A stretch of 64,000 nt of DNA from Pseudoflavonifractor sp. MSJ-37. GTDB lineage: Bacteria; Bacillota; Clostridia; Oscillospirales; Oscillospiraceae. Below are positions 1 through 8,173 of the stretch, in pieces (the first letter of the stretch is position 1; each line of letters opens with the position of its first letter). Where the stretch lies: contig NZ_JAHLPP010000001.1 of NCBI RefSeq assembly GCF_018917965.1, positions 124,001 through 188,000 on the forward strand, given 5' to 3'. The position numbers were made by a program, and so were the translations under genes. The notes beneath the pieces were generated by a model. That model did not search any database and was not told the origin of the DNA. It was given only the letters and a program-made list of their open reading frames with translations.

Positions 1-1839
1 GACGTGGCCGTTCCCCGGACGCCGACGCTCCGGGACGGGGATCTTCTTCCGGCCGGACAGGTAGTCGCCGGTGATGGAGCCGGGGGTGGCCATGATCTCC
101 TCCGCCGTGCCGGCGGCCACTACCTGACCGCCGTGGATGCCCGCGCCGGGGCCGATGTCCACGATGTAGTCGGCGGCCCGCATGGTGTCCTCGTCATGCT
201 CCACCACCAGGAGGGTGTTGCCCAGGTCCCGGAGGCGCTTCATGGTGTCCAGGAGCATATCGTTGTCCCGCTGATGGAGGCCGATGGAGGGCTCGTCCAG
301 GATGTAGAGCACCCCCATGAGGGACGAACCGATCTGCGTGGCCAGACGGATCCGCTGGCTCTCGCCGCCGGAGAGGGTGGCGGCGGAGCGGGACAGGGTG
401 AGATACTGGAGGCCCACGCTCTTCAGGAAGCCCAGCCGGGACCGGATCTCCTTCAAGATCCGGTCGGCGATCCGCATCTGCTGTTCCGTCAGGGTGAGCT
501 GGTCCAGGAAGGCCAGAGCATCGGTGACGGACTTCCGGCAGAAGGCGTCGATGTCGATGCCGCCCACGGTGACGGCCAGAGCCTCCTTTCGGAGCCGGCG
601 GCCGCCGCAGTCGGGACAGGGACGGTCGCTCATGCACTCCTCCAGCTCCCGGCGGGAGGAGTCGGACTGGGTCTCCCGATAGCGGCGCTCCAGGTTATTG
701 CACACGCCCTCGAAGGCCTGCATGAGGGTGCCCCTGCCGTTTTCCCGCTCGTAGGTCAGCTTGAGCTTCTCGCCCCTGGTGCCGTAGAGGATCACGTCCA
801 GCACCTCGGGAGGCAGGTCCTTCACCGGGGTGGTGAGCTTGAACTTGTACTGCTTGGCCAGCGCATCGAAGTACATCCGGGAGATGCCGTCCCCCTTGAT
901 GTTGTTCCAGCCGGTGGCGGTGATGGCCCCGTCCAGGATGGAGAGGTCTTGATCGGGGATGATCAGGTCCGGGTCGGCCTTGAGCTGAGAGCCCAGACCG
1001 GTGCAGGTGGGGCAGGCGCCGTAGGGATTGTTGAAGGAGAACATCCGGGGAGAAAGCTCCTCGATGGAGATGCCGCAGTCCTCGCAGGCGTAGTTCTGGG
1101 AGAAGAGGATGTCACGGTCCTCCTTCACCAGATCGATCACCACCAGGCCGCCGGCCAGACTGGAGGCGGCCTCTACGGAGTCGGTGAGGCGGCGGCTGAT
1201 GTCCGCCTTGATGACCAGACGGTCCACCACGATCTCGATGGAGTGCTTCTTGTTCTTGTCCAGCTCGATCTCCTCGGTCAGGTCGTAGAGAGAGCCGTCC
1301 ACCCGGCAGCGGACATAGCCGGACCTCCGGGCGTCCTCCAGCAGCTTCTGATGGGTGCCCTTCTTGCCGCGGACCACCGGGGCCATGACCTGGATCCGGG
1401 TGCCCTCGGGCAGGGCCATGACCTGGTCGATGATCTGGTCGATGGTCTGCTGGCGGATCTCTTTGCCGCACTTGGGGCAGTGGGGGGTGCCCACCCGGGC
1501 CCAGAGGAGGCGGAGATAGTCGTAGATCTCCGTGACGGTGCCCACGGTGGAGCGGGGGTTCTTGGAGGTGGTCTTTTGGTCGATGGAGATGGCGGGGGAG
1601 AGGCCGTCGATGTAGTCCACATCGGGCTTTTCCATCTGGCCCAGGAACATCCGGGCATAGGAGCTCAGGGACTCCACATACCGGCGCTGGCCCTCGGCAT
1701 AGATGGTGTCGAAGGCCAGAGAGGACTTGCCGGAGCCGGACAGGCCCGTGAGGACCACCAGCTTGTCCCGGGGGATGTCCACATCGATGTTCTTCAGATT
1801 GTTCTCCCGGGCGCCTTTGACGAAGATATGGTCGAGCAT
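1..1839 (-). CDS. uvrA: UvrA, excinuclease ABC subunit A (3' part cut by window edge)
   Basis: DNA damage recognition ATPase of nucleotide excision repair, acting with UvrB. The visible 613 codons cover the N-terminal half of a roughly 940-residue family. They include the first Walker A (GLSGSGKSS, near residue 32), a zinc-finger region with CEDCG and CPTC pairs, the ABC signature [12 protein letters not shown] followed by ILDEPSIGL, and the linker [19 protein letters not shown] that precedes the second ABC half. The second half lies beyond base 1. The ATG at 1839-1837 follows AAAAGGAG about 12 bases upstream and lies 9 bases after the mmcQ-like gene, so it is probably the last gene of the uvrB operon. 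Family assignment is secure; only the C-terminal end is unseen. Confidence 0.96.
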   Translation of the reverse strand, partial: MLDHIFVKGARENNLKNIDVDIPRDKLVVLTGLSGSGKSSLAFDTIYAEGQRRYVESLSSYARMFLGQMEKPDVDYIDGLSPAISIDQKTTSKNPRSTVGTVTEIYDYLRLLWARVGTPHCPKCGKEIRQQTIDQIIDQVMALPEGTRIQVMAPVVRGKKGTHQKLLEDARRSGYVRCRVDGSLYDLTEEIELDKNKKHSIEIVVDRLVIKADISRRLTDSVEAASSLAGGLVVIDLVKEDRDILFSQNYACEDCGISIEELSPRMFSFNNPYGACPTCTGLGSQLKADPDLIIPDQDLSILDGAITATGWNNIKGDGISRMYFDALAKQYKFKLTTPVKDLPPEVLDVILYGTRGEKLKLTYERENGRGTLMQAFEGVCNNLERRYRETQSDSSRRELEECMSDRPCPDCGGRRLRKEALAVTVGGIDIDAFCRKSVTDALAFLDQLTLTEQQMRIADRILKEIRSRLGFLKSVGLQYLTLSRSAATLSGGESQRIRLATQIGSSLMGVLYILDEPSIGLHQRDNDMLLDTMKRLRDLGNTLLVVEHDEDTMRAADYIVDIGPGAGIHGGQVVAAGTAEEIMATPGSITGDYLSGRKKIPVPERRRPGNGHV

Positions 1840-1848
1840 AGGTCTTGC

Positions 1849-2241
1849 TTACTCCTTTTCTGATACAGCGGCCAGCTCCCGCTGGACGTATTTGGGCAGT
1901 TTTTCCACCACCAGCCGGTAGGACAGGGCGCACAGGTCTGCCAAGACCTCCTCCGGGACATCGCCGTCCAGCAGGACGGCGATCCAGTGCCGCTTATCGC
2001 AGTAGAAGCCGGGGAGGATATGGGGATACTGCTCCCGGAAGCCCTCAGCCAGCCGGGGATCGCATTTCAAGTTCACCAGCGTATGTCCGCCCACGGCCCT
2101 GTGTTCCGGACCGGGAGAGCAGACGGCGGCGAAGAGTCTGCCCCGGACCTGATACCGGACCCAGCCCCATTCTGCCTTATAGTCGTGCTCCGCGCCGGGG
2201 AAGGACCGGAGGAGCCGGTCCAGTGTCTCCGGAGCGGTCAT
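1849..2241 (-). CDS. MmcQ/YjbR family protein
   Basis: A 130-residue protein of the MmcQ/YjbR (CyaY-like fold, double-wing) family, whose biochemical role is not established. Typical features are the N-terminal helix [16 protein letters not shown], a central [11 protein letters not shown] strand, [16 protein letters not shown] and the C-terminal [16 protein letters not shown] segment. I start it at 2241 because that ATG overlaps the stop codon of the upstream small gene (ATGA), which indicates translational coupling. A longer in-frame reading upstream is only arginine/glycine-rich shadow sequence. Its place between uvrB and uvrA would put it under SOS control, but a repair role is only inferred from position. 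Confidence 0.85.
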   Translation of the reverse strand: MTAPETLDRLLRSFPGAEHDYKAEWGWVRYQVRGRLFAAVCSPGPEHRAVGGHTLVNLKCDPRLAEGFREQYPHILPGFYCDKRHWIAVLLDGDVPEEVLADLCALSYRLVVEKLPKYVQRELAAVSEKE

Positions 2242-2501
2242 GCGTCCCGGCCTCTGGTCCGGCGGGCGCGGCGGCGGTTCCGGCGGGCGTTGGCCCAGAG
2301 CCGGAGCGCGATGCCGACGGCCAACAGGGCGGCCCCGGCCGCCGCGTCCACCTCGCCGGCCCAGAGCCAGCCCTGCGCGGCGGCCGAGCCGTCCTCGCCG
2401 GCCAGCACCGCCGCGCACAGGATGCCGAGCGCCAGCAGGAGGGCGCCGGAGCAGATCGCGGTGGAATAGATGAGACGGATCCGTCGTTTGATCGTAGTCA
2501 T
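2238..2501 (-). CDS. small two-helix membrane protein, unknown function
   Basis: An 87-residue protein I do not recognise. It has a basic N-terminus (MTTIKRRIR), a hydrophobic helix at about residues 14-35, a short acidic loop, a second helix at about 48-66, and an arginine-rich tail ([17 protein letters not shown]) that would stay in the cytoplasm. An AAAGGGG ribosome binding site precedes the ATG. The gene lies 55 bases after uvrB and overlaps the mmcQ-like start by four bases, so it belongs to the uvrB-uvrA transcript. The overlap and the clear membrane pattern support real coding; no function can be assigned. Confidence 0.7.
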   Translation of the reverse strand: MTTIKRRIRLIYSTAICSGALLLALGILCAAVLAGEDGSAAAQGWLWAGEVDAAAGAALLAVGIALRLWANARRNRRRARRTRGRDA

Positions 2502-2556
2502 AAGGATGCCCCTTTCTCAGCTCGATATGGGAACGATGGGATAGGCGGGCCGGGGA

Positions 2557-4524
2557 TCATTTCTCCCCGCGGAGCTCGATGATGCGGTCGCGGAGGACGG
2601 CGGCGTATTCGAATTCCAGACGCTTGGAGGCGTCCTTCATCTCCTTCTCCAGCTTTTGGATGGCGGCCTCCCGCTCGGCGCGGGTCATCTTGCCGGCGTG
2701 CTTGGCCTCCCGGTCGGACTTCTCCTCCTCGGAGAGGCGGACCAGCTCCCGCACTGACTTGACGACGGTCTTGGGGACGATGCCGTGGGCCTGATTGAAG
2801 GCGTCCTGTTTGGCCCGGCGGCGCTCGGTCTCCTCGATGGCCTTCGCCATGGAGGGGGTGATCTTGTCCGCGTACATGAGGACGATGCCGTCCGCGTTCC
2901 GGGCGGCCCGGCCGATGGTCTGGATGAGGGAGGTCTCGGACCGGAGGAAGCCCTCCTTGTCCGCGTCCAGGATCGCGACCAGGCTCACCTCCGGCAGGTC
3001 CAGGCCCTCCCGGAGGAGGTTGATGCCCACCAGCACGTCGAAGGTGCCCAGGCGCAGGTCCCGGATGATCTCCATTCGCTCGATGGTGTCGATGTCGTGG
3101 TGCATATAGCGGACCTTGATCCCCACGTTGGTCAGATAGGCGGTCAGGTCCTCCGCCATCTTCTTGGTGAGGGTGGTGATCAGCACCCGCTCCTTCTTCT
3201 CGGTGCGCTGGCTGATCTCGCCGATCAGGTCGTCGATCTGGCCCTCCACCGGGCGGACCTCGATCCGGGGATCCAGCAGGCCGGTGGGCCGGATGACCTG
3301 TTCCACGATCTGGCCCGAGCGGGTGCGCTCATACTCGCCGGGCGTGGCGGAGACGTAGATCACCTGATTTACTCTCTGTTCAAATTCCTCGAATCTCAAC
3401 GGACGGTTATCATAGGCGCAGGGGAGACGGAAGCCGTAGTCCACCAGCGTGGTCTTGCGGGCGTGGTCGCCGTTGTACATGGCCCGGACCTGGGGGAGGG
3501 TCACATGGCTCTCGTCGATGAAGAGGACGAAGTCCTTGGGGAAGTAATCCAGCAGGGTATGGGGGGGAGAGCCCATCGGCCGGCCCTCGATGACCCGGGA
3601 GTAGTTTTCGATGCCGGAGCAGTAGCCCAGCTCCTGCATCATCTCGATGTCATAGAGCACCCGCTGCTTCAGACGCTGGGCCTCCACCAGCTGATCGTTG
3701 TCGTTGAAGAACTGGAGCCGTTCCTCCAGTTCCTTCTGGATCTCGCCGATGGCGGCGTCCATCTTGTCTTTGGGGGTCACATAGTGGGTGGCGGGCCAGA
3801 TGGGGATCTGCTTGAGGGTGCGGATCGGGGCGCCGGTCACCACGTTGATCTCACTGATCCGGTCGATCTCGTCTCCGAAGAACTCCACCCGGATGGCGGT
3901 ATCCTTCCAATAGGCGGGCCAGATCTCCACCGTGTCCCCCCGGACCCGGAACATATTGCGCTCGAAGGCGATGTCGTTGCGCTCGTAGCGGATCTCCACC
4001 AGACGCTTGAGAAGCTCGTCCCGCTCCAGTGTGTTCCCCACCCGGAGGGAGACCATCATCTTGGCGAAATCCTCCGGTTCGCCCAGACCGTAGATACAGG
4101 ACACGGAGGCCACCACGATCACGTCCCGCCGCTCCAGCAGGGCGCAGGTGGCGGAGAGCCGGAGCCGGTCGATCTCGTCATTGGTGGCGGAGTCCTTCTC
4201 GATATAGGTGTCGGTGTGGGGGATGTAGGCCTCGGGCTGGTAGTAGTCGTAGTAGCTGACGAAGTACTCCACCGCGTTGTTGGGGAAGAACTCCCGGAAC
4301 TCGGCGCAGAGCTGGGCGGCCAGCGTCTTGTTGTGGGCCAACACCAGCGTGGGCCGCTGGATACGCTCGATGGTCTTGGCCATGGTGAAGGTCTTGCCGG
4401 AGCCGGTGACGCCCAGCAGGGTCTGTTCCTGGAGGCCCATCTCCACGCCGCGGGCCAGGGCCTCGATGGCCTCGGGCTGGTCTCCGGCGGGCTGATATTC
4501 CGATACGACCTTGAATTCCGGCAT
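2557..4524 (-). CDS. uvrB: UvrB, excinuclease ABC subunit B
   Basis: Helicase-like damage verification subunit of nucleotide excision repair; it is loaded by UvrA and recruits UvrC. The 655-residue protein has the usual length. It carries the Walker A GVTGSGKT at residues 38-45, the beta-hairpin [12 protein letters not shown] that clamps DNA, the IDESH motif, helicase motifs SATPGEYE and QTIGRAARN, and a C-terminal UVR segment ([18 protein letters not shown]) for UvrC contact. The ATG at 4524 is chosen over an upstream in-frame ATG because GAGGAGG sits 8 bases before it. The promoter contains a LexA/DinR-type box, and a strong terminator hairpin lies inside the short leader. Confidence 0.97.
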   Translation of the reverse strand: MPEFKVVSEYQPAGDQPEAIEALARGVEMGLQEQTLLGVTGSGKTFTMAKTIERIQRPTLVLAHNKTLAAQLCAEFREFFPNNAVEYFVSYYDYYQPEAYIPHTDTYIEKDSATNDEIDRLRLSATCALLERRDVIVVASVSCIYGLGEPEDFAKMMVSLRVGNTLERDELLKRLVEIRYERNDIAFERNMFRVRGDTVEIWPAYWKDTAIRVEFFGDEIDRISEINVVTGAPIRTLKQIPIWPATHYVTPKDKMDAAIGEIQKELEERLQFFNDNDQLVEAQRLKQRVLYDIEMMQELGYCSGIENYSRVIEGRPMGSPPHTLLDYFPKDFVLFIDESHVTLPQVRAMYNGDHARKTTLVDYGFRLPCAYDNRPLRFEEFEQRVNQVIYVSATPGEYERTRSGQIVEQVIRPTGLLDPRIEVRPVEGQIDDLIGEISQRTEKKERVLITTLTKKMAEDLTAYLTNVGIKVRYMHHDIDTIERMEIIRDLRLGTFDVLVGINLLREGLDLPEVSLVAILDADKEGFLRSETSLIQTIGRAARNADGIVLMYADKITPSMAKAIEETERRRAKQDAFNQAHGIVPKTVVKSVRELVRLSEEEKSDREAKHAGKMTRAEREAAIQKLEKEMKDASKRLEFEYAAVLRDRIIELRGEK

Positions 4525-4550
4525 GGGACAGACCTCCTCATGGGGCATAT

Positions 4551-4596
4551 TGAGAAAAAGAGACGCGGGACAGCGCGGCCACGCTGTCCCGCGTCT
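4551..4596 (-). terminator. intrinsic terminator after radC, inside the uvrB leader
   Basis: A 15-base-pair GC-rich stem (4561-4575 with 4582-4596) is followed on the minus strand by CTTTTTC. It is positioned to end the pyrE-radC message. It also lies just downstream of the predicted uvrB transcription start, so uvrB transcripts must read through it. Confidence 0.85.
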
Positions 4597-4607
4597 GCCG
4601 CGGTTCC

Positions 4608-4636
4608 ATTGTATCAGAACGGACGTTCTAATACAA
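4608..4636 (-). promoter_or_regulatory. uvrB promoter with embedded LexA/DinR SOS box
   Basis: Read on the minus strand: TTGTAT (4636-4631), 17-base spacer, TACAAT (4613-4608). The spacer contains the inverted repeat AGAACGTCCGTTCT (4629-4616), matching the GAAC-N4-GTTC core of the Gram-positive SOS operator. A repressor here would block RNA polymerase directly. No lexA gene is visible in the window. Confidence 0.85.
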
Positions 4637-4638
4637 GC

Positions 4639-5316
4639 TCAAATGGTGGAAAAGAAGCCGCTGTCCCGCAGGGAGACGGCGTCGTCATCGGTGAAGATGA
4701 TGTGGTCGGTCAGCTCCACGCCCAGCCGGAGCATGAGCTCCCGGAGCTGGCGGGTGGTGACCTTGTCCTCCGCAGAGGGGAAGGCCAGCCCGCTGACGTG
4801 GTTGTGGGCCAGGATCAGCCCGGTGGCGTTCAGGGACAGGGCAGCCTCGGCGATGAGGCGGCTGGCGACTTCCACCGCGTTCACGTTCCCCTCGCACACT
4901 TGACGCACGCCCAGGAGCTTCTGCTTGCCGTCCATGCAGAGGACGCAGACCCGCTCGTTCCGGGCCCCGAAAAAATAGGGACGCAGGATGGCGCAGGCGG
5001 CCCGCGTGTCCCGGACGATGTCATCCATGCTGGCCCGGGCGGTGAGGTAACGGCCGCCAGCCTCCTTCACGCATTTCAAGAGGACGACGGCGTGTTCTCC
5101 CATGCCCTTGACCTTCATGAGTTCCTCGGGAGAGGCGTCCAGCACCCCGGCCAGGGAGCCGAAGCGGTCCATGAGGGCGTGGGCGATGGGGTTGGTATCG
5201 CCTCGGGGATTGGCGTAGAAGAGCAGGATCTCCAGGATCCGGTGGTCGGGGAACGCCTCCGGCCGGGAGAGGAACTCCGCCTTCAGCCGCTGACGGTGGC
5301 CGTCATGGATGCCCAT
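4639..5316 (-). CDS. radC: RadC family JAB/MPN-domain protein
   Basis: A 225-residue RadC-like protein. The N-terminal part contains a helix-hairpin-helix-like segment (PEELMKVKGMGEHAVVLLK, about 61-79). The C-terminal JAB1/MPN metal-binding domain has the HNHVSG...PSAED signature; the usual proline after the second histidine is valine here, but the His-X-His and distal Asp are kept. The family is widespread and its original DNA-repair assignment is not well supported. The gene follows pyrE after one base and shares its promoter; a strong terminator lies beyond its stop. Confidence 0.9.
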   Translation of the reverse strand: MGIHDGHRQRLKAEFLSRPEAFPDHRILEILLFYANPRGDTNPIAHALMDRFGSLAGVLDASPEELMKVKGMGEHAVVLLKCVKEAGGRYLTARASMDDIVRDTRAACAILRPYFFGARNERVCVLCMDGKQKLLGVRQVCEGNVNAVEVASRLIAEAALSLNATGLILAHNHVSGLAFPSAEDKVTTRQLRELMLRLGVELTDHIIFTDDDAVSLRDSGFFSTI

Positions 5317-5317
5317 C

Positions 5318-5992
5318 TCAGGCGCGGGGGCCGTACTCCGCCAGATAGGCCTCCATCCGGGCCTTCATGGCGTCGTCGATATAGACCTTGCCGTCGATCT
5401 CGCGGCCGTGGAGGAAGGAGATGATCTCCCGTACGGTGACGATGGGGCAGACCTGGATGCCGTAGTCCTGCCGCAGTTCGTCCAGAGTAGAGCAGTCCTT
5501 GGTGCCCCGCTCCATCCGGTCTACGGAGACCACCAGGGCCTTCATATGCACATCGGCCACATGCTTGAAGAGCTCGATGCTCTCCCGCACGGCGGTGCCG
5601 GCGGTGACCACGTCCTCCACGATGACCACATGGTCGCCGTCCTGGGGCTTGTAGCCCACCATGGAGCCGCCCTCACCGTGGTCCTTGACCTCCTTGCGGT
5701 TGAAGCAGTAGGGCAGATCCCGGTCATAGTTCCGGTACAGGGAGGAGGCGGCGGCCACAGCCAGAGGGATGCCCTTGTAGGCGGGCCCGAACAGGCAGGT
5801 CACGCCGTCCGGCAGGTGCTCCTGGATGCAGGCGGCGTAGTAGTCGCCCAGCTTGGAGGCCTGAGCGCCGGTCTTGTAGTTGCCGGTGTTGATGAAGTAG
5901 GGGGTCTTGCGGCCGGACTTGGTGGTGAAGTCGCCAAAGGTCAGCACGCCGGAGCGCACCATGAAGGTGATGAATTCCTCTTTGTAAGTCAT
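5318..5992 (-). CDS. pyrE: orotate phosphoribosyltransferase
   Basis: Pyrimidine biosynthesis enzyme that joins orotate to PRPP to make orotidine 5'-phosphate. The 224-residue protein shows the OPRTase N-terminus with KSGRKTPYFINTG, the GPAYKGIPLAVA loop, and the PRPP-binding motif VVIVEDVVTAGTAVRESI. The ATG at 5992 lies behind an AAAGGGAGAGG stretch and a good promoter (6029-6057). It is separated from the other pyrimidine genes, none of which appear in the window, and is co-transcribed with radC. The assignment is firm. Confidence 0.95.
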   Translation of the reverse strand: MTYKEEFITFMVRSGVLTFGDFTTKSGRKTPYFINTGNYKTGAQASKLGDYYAACIQEHLPDGVTCLFGPAYKGIPLAVAAASSLYRNYDRDLPYCFNRKEVKDHGEGGSMVGYKPQDGDHVVIVEDVVTAGTAVRESIELFKHVADVHMKALVVSVDRMERGTKDCSTLDELRQDYGIQVCPIVTVREIISFLHGREIDGKVYIDDAMKARMEAYLAEYGPRA

Positions 5993-6028
5993 GAGATACC
6001 CTCTCCCTTTTCGTATTTTGTCCCTCTT

Positions 6029-6057
6029 ATCATACCACAGGGGAGCGGAGGTGACAA
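6029..6057 (-). promoter_or_regulatory. sigma-A promoter of pyrE-radC
   Basis: Minus strand TTGTCA (6057-6052), 17-base spacer, TATGAT (6034-6029), about 30 bases before the pyrE ATG. It falls in the short gap directly after the lysA-like stop codon. Confidence 0.7.
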
Positions 6058-6062
6058 GCGAG

Positions 6063-7319
6063 TCACCACACGAGTGTGGCGAAGTAGTCCTCAGGGGTCT
6101 CGGCCCGGCGGATCATCTCCACGGAGCCGTCCTCCCGCAGCAGGAGCTCCCCGGAGCGGAGCCGCCCATTATAATTATAGCCCATGGCTCGGCCGTGGGC
6201 GCCGGTATCGTGGATCACCAGCAGGTCCCCCATCTGGATCGGAGGGAGGGGGCGGTCCACGGCGAATTTGTCGTTGTTCTCGCACAGGGCGCCCACCACA
6301 TCGTAGGTGTGGTCGCAGGGCTGGTCCTCCCGCCCCATGACGGTGATGTGGTGATAGGCCCCATACATGGCGGGGCGCATCAGATCGGCGGCGCAGGCGT
6401 CTACGCCGATATACTCTTTATAGGTGTGCTTCTCATGGATGGCTCTCGTCACGAGACAGCCGTAGGGGGCCAGCATGAAGCGGCCCAGCTCAGTGCAGAG
6501 GGACACGTCGCCCATGCCGGCGGGGACCAGGATCTGCTCATAGGCCCGGCGCACGCCTGCGCCGATCGCCATGATGTCGTTGGCGGGCTGGTCCGGACGG
6601 TAGGGGACGCCCACGCCGCCGGAGAGGTCGATGAAGGAGACGGCACAGCCGGTCTCGTCCCGAAGCTCCACGGCCAGCCGGAAGAGGATCCCGGCCAGAG
6701 TGGGATAGTACTCGTTGGACAGGGTATTGGAGGCCAGGAAGGCATGGAGGCCGAAGCGCTTGGCCCCCAGCTCCTTCAGACGCCGGAAGCCCGCGAAGAG
6801 CTGGTCCCGGGTGAAGCCGTACTTGGACTCGCCAGGGGTGTCCATGACCTGGAACCCCTCCTTGGAGGCCCCGATGGAGAACACGCCGCCGGGGTTGTAG
6901 CGGCAGCAGATCGTCTCCGGCACATGGCCCAGGGTGTCCAGCAGGCAGTCGATGTGGGTGATGTCGTCCAGGTTGATGATGGCACCCAGCCGCTCGGCCA
7001 GGGCGAACTCCTCCGGGGGCGTGTCATTGGAGGAGAAGAAGATGTCCTCTCCGTGGAAGCCGCACCGGTCGGCCATCATCAGCTCGGTGAGGGAGGAGCA
7101 GTCCACGCCGCAGCCCTCCTCCTTCAGCAGCTTGAGGATGCCGGGGGTGGGGGTGGCCTTCACGGCAAAGTATTCCCGGAAGCCGGGGTTCCAGGCGAAG
7201 GCGGCCCTGAGCCGGCGGGCGTTCTCCCGGATGCCGCGCTCATCATAGAGGTGGAAGGGCGTAGGCCAGCGGCGGACGATCTCCTGGAGCTGTCCCAGGG
7301 TGACGAAGGGCGTTTTCAT
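6063..7319 (-). CDS. lysA: diaminopimelate decarboxylase-type PLP enzyme
   Basis: Fold-type III PLP decarboxylase, most likely meso-diaminopimelate to lysine. The 418-residue protein has the PLP lysine in YFAVKATPTP (Lys54), a glycine-rich phosphate-binding loop LSGGVGVPYRP, and the C-terminal active-site segment GALCENNDKF with the conserved cysteine supplied across the dimer. The start at 7319 gives the MKTPFVTLGQL N-terminus and has a weak GGTGAT site; an in-frame ATG at 7343 has no better site. A clear promoter lies at 7378-7406. Related carboxynorspermidine or arginine decarboxylases share this fold, so the exact substrate is inferred. Confidence 0.82.
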   Translation of the reverse strand: MKTPFVTLGQLQEIVRRWPTPFHLYDERGIRENARRLRAAFAWNPGFREYFAVKATPTPGILKLLKEEGCGVDCSSLTELMMADRCGFHGEDIFFSSNDTPPEEFALAERLGAIINLDDITHIDCLLDTLGHVPETICCRYNPGGVFSIGASKEGFQVMDTPGESKYGFTRDQLFAGFRRLKELGAKRFGLHAFLASNTLSNEYYPTLAGILFRLAVELRDETGCAVSFIDLSGGVGVPYRPDQPANDIMAIGAGVRRAYEQILVPAGMGDVSLCTELGRFMLAPYGCLVTRAIHEKHTYKEYIGVDACAADLMRPAMYGAYHHITVMGREDQPCDHTYDVVGALCENNDKFAVDRPLPPIQMGDLLVIHDTGAHGRAMGYNYNGRLRSGELLLREDGSVEMIRRAETPEDYFATLVW

Positions 7320-7377
7320 AGCGGGATCACCGTTCTCTCTCATGGATGTAGTGTGATAGCGGAGGATAGATGTCACC

Positions 7378-7406
7378 ATTCTACCCGTCCGGAGGGGAAA
7401 CGTCAA
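7378..7406 (-). promoter_or_regulatory. sigma-A promoter of the lysA-type gene
   Basis: Minus strand TTGACG (7406-7401), 17-base spacer, TAGAAT (7383-7378). It is divergent from the ECF gene promoter at 7461-7489. Confidence 0.75.
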
Positions 7407-7460
7407 TATCTGTCTCGATGCTGTGATGAAGTGGATGGGAGCGGGAGGGAAAAGCCTGTC

Positions 7461-7489
7461 TTGCGCCGGTGGGGAGATGGGGGTATAAT
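7461..7489 (+). promoter_or_regulatory. sigma-A promoter of the ECF S-component gene
   Basis: TTGCGC (7461-7466), 17-base spacer, TATAAT (7484-7489); predicted start near 7496, about 29 bases before the ATG. No riboswitch fits in so short a leader. Confidence 0.75.
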
Positions 7490-7524
7490 GGGACCACATT
7501 TTTTCGACGTCTGGAGGGACGATC

Positions 7525-8097
7525 ATGTCTTCGACTGCTCACGCCCGTCTCACCACCCAGCGGGTGGTGCTGGTGGGCCTCATGTCCGCGCTGGTGCTGA
7601 TCTTTTCCGGGTTCCGCATCATGGTGCCCATCCCGGTGGACAACGCCGCGATCCATCTGGGCAACATCATGTGTGTGCTCTCCGGTCTCCTGCTGGGACC
7701 GCTCGGCGGTCTGGCCGCCGGTATCGGTTCCGCGCTCTACGATCTGACGAACCCGGTCTACGCCCCGGAGGCGTGGATCACCTTCCTGACCAAGTCTGTC
7801 ATCGGTCTGCTGACGGGACTGCTCTCCCACTGGCACGGCCGGAAGAGCCTGTCTCTGTGGTGGAACCTGGCGGGCGCGGCGCTGGGCTCCCTGGCCTATG
7901 TGGCGCTCTACTTCCTGAAGAGCTGGCTCATGGGCAAATTCGTGTTCAGCCTGGCCGCCGGGTCCCCGATGGTGATCTTCCTGACCACCAAATGTGTCAC
8001 CTCGGCCATCAACGCGGTCATCGCCGTGGCTGTCTCCGTCCCCCTGTGGGAGCTGATCCGCAAGCCGCTCCAGAGAGCGGGCGTCATGCGGGAGTGA
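7525..8097 (+). CDS. ECF transporter S component (vitamin-type substrate binder)
   Basis: A 190-residue integral membrane protein with about six hydrophobic segments, typical of the substrate-binding S subunit of energy-coupling factor importers. The N-terminal part has the family-like VVLVGLMSALVLIFSGFRI helix and then IPVDNAAIHLGNIMCVLSG and LLGPLGGLAAGIGSALYDL. The shared EcfA/EcfT energising subunits are not in the window. The ligand cannot be assigned: there is no vitamin gene beside it and the leader is too short for a riboswitch. A GGAGGG site precedes the ATG, and the gene ends at a bidirectional terminator facing the MATE gene. Confidence 0.83.
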   Translation: MSSTAHARLTTQRVVLVGLMSALVLIFSGFRIMVPIPVDNAAIHLGNIMCVLSGLLLGPLGGLAAGIGSALYDLTNPVYAPEAWITFLTKSVIGLLTGLLSHWHGRKSLSLWWNLAGAALGSLAYVALYFLKSWLMGKFVFSLAAGSPMVIFLTTKCVTSAINAVIAVAVSVPLWELIRKPLQRAGVMRE

Positions 8098-8118
8098 CCG
8101 AGCTCCCAGACCGAACGA

Positions 8119-8160
8119 AACGCTGGCCCTGTCCCGAGACATCGGGACAGGGCCAGCGTT
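8119..8160. terminator. bidirectional terminator between convergent genes
   Basis: A perfect 19-base-pair inverted repeat (8119-8137 with 8142-8160) with a four-base GACA loop sits between the ECF gene and the MATE gene, which converge here. Confidence 0.85.
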
Positions 8161-8173
8161 CGTCATCCGATCC

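Noticed and set aside
4-1863. Long plus-strand open frame opposite uvrA (and similar long frames opposite uvrB, clpB, rpoB, rpoC, fusA-tuf)
   Set aside because: High GC at third positions leaves the antisense frame open; the proteins are His/Asp/Leu/Gly-rich and mirror conserved genes on the other strand.
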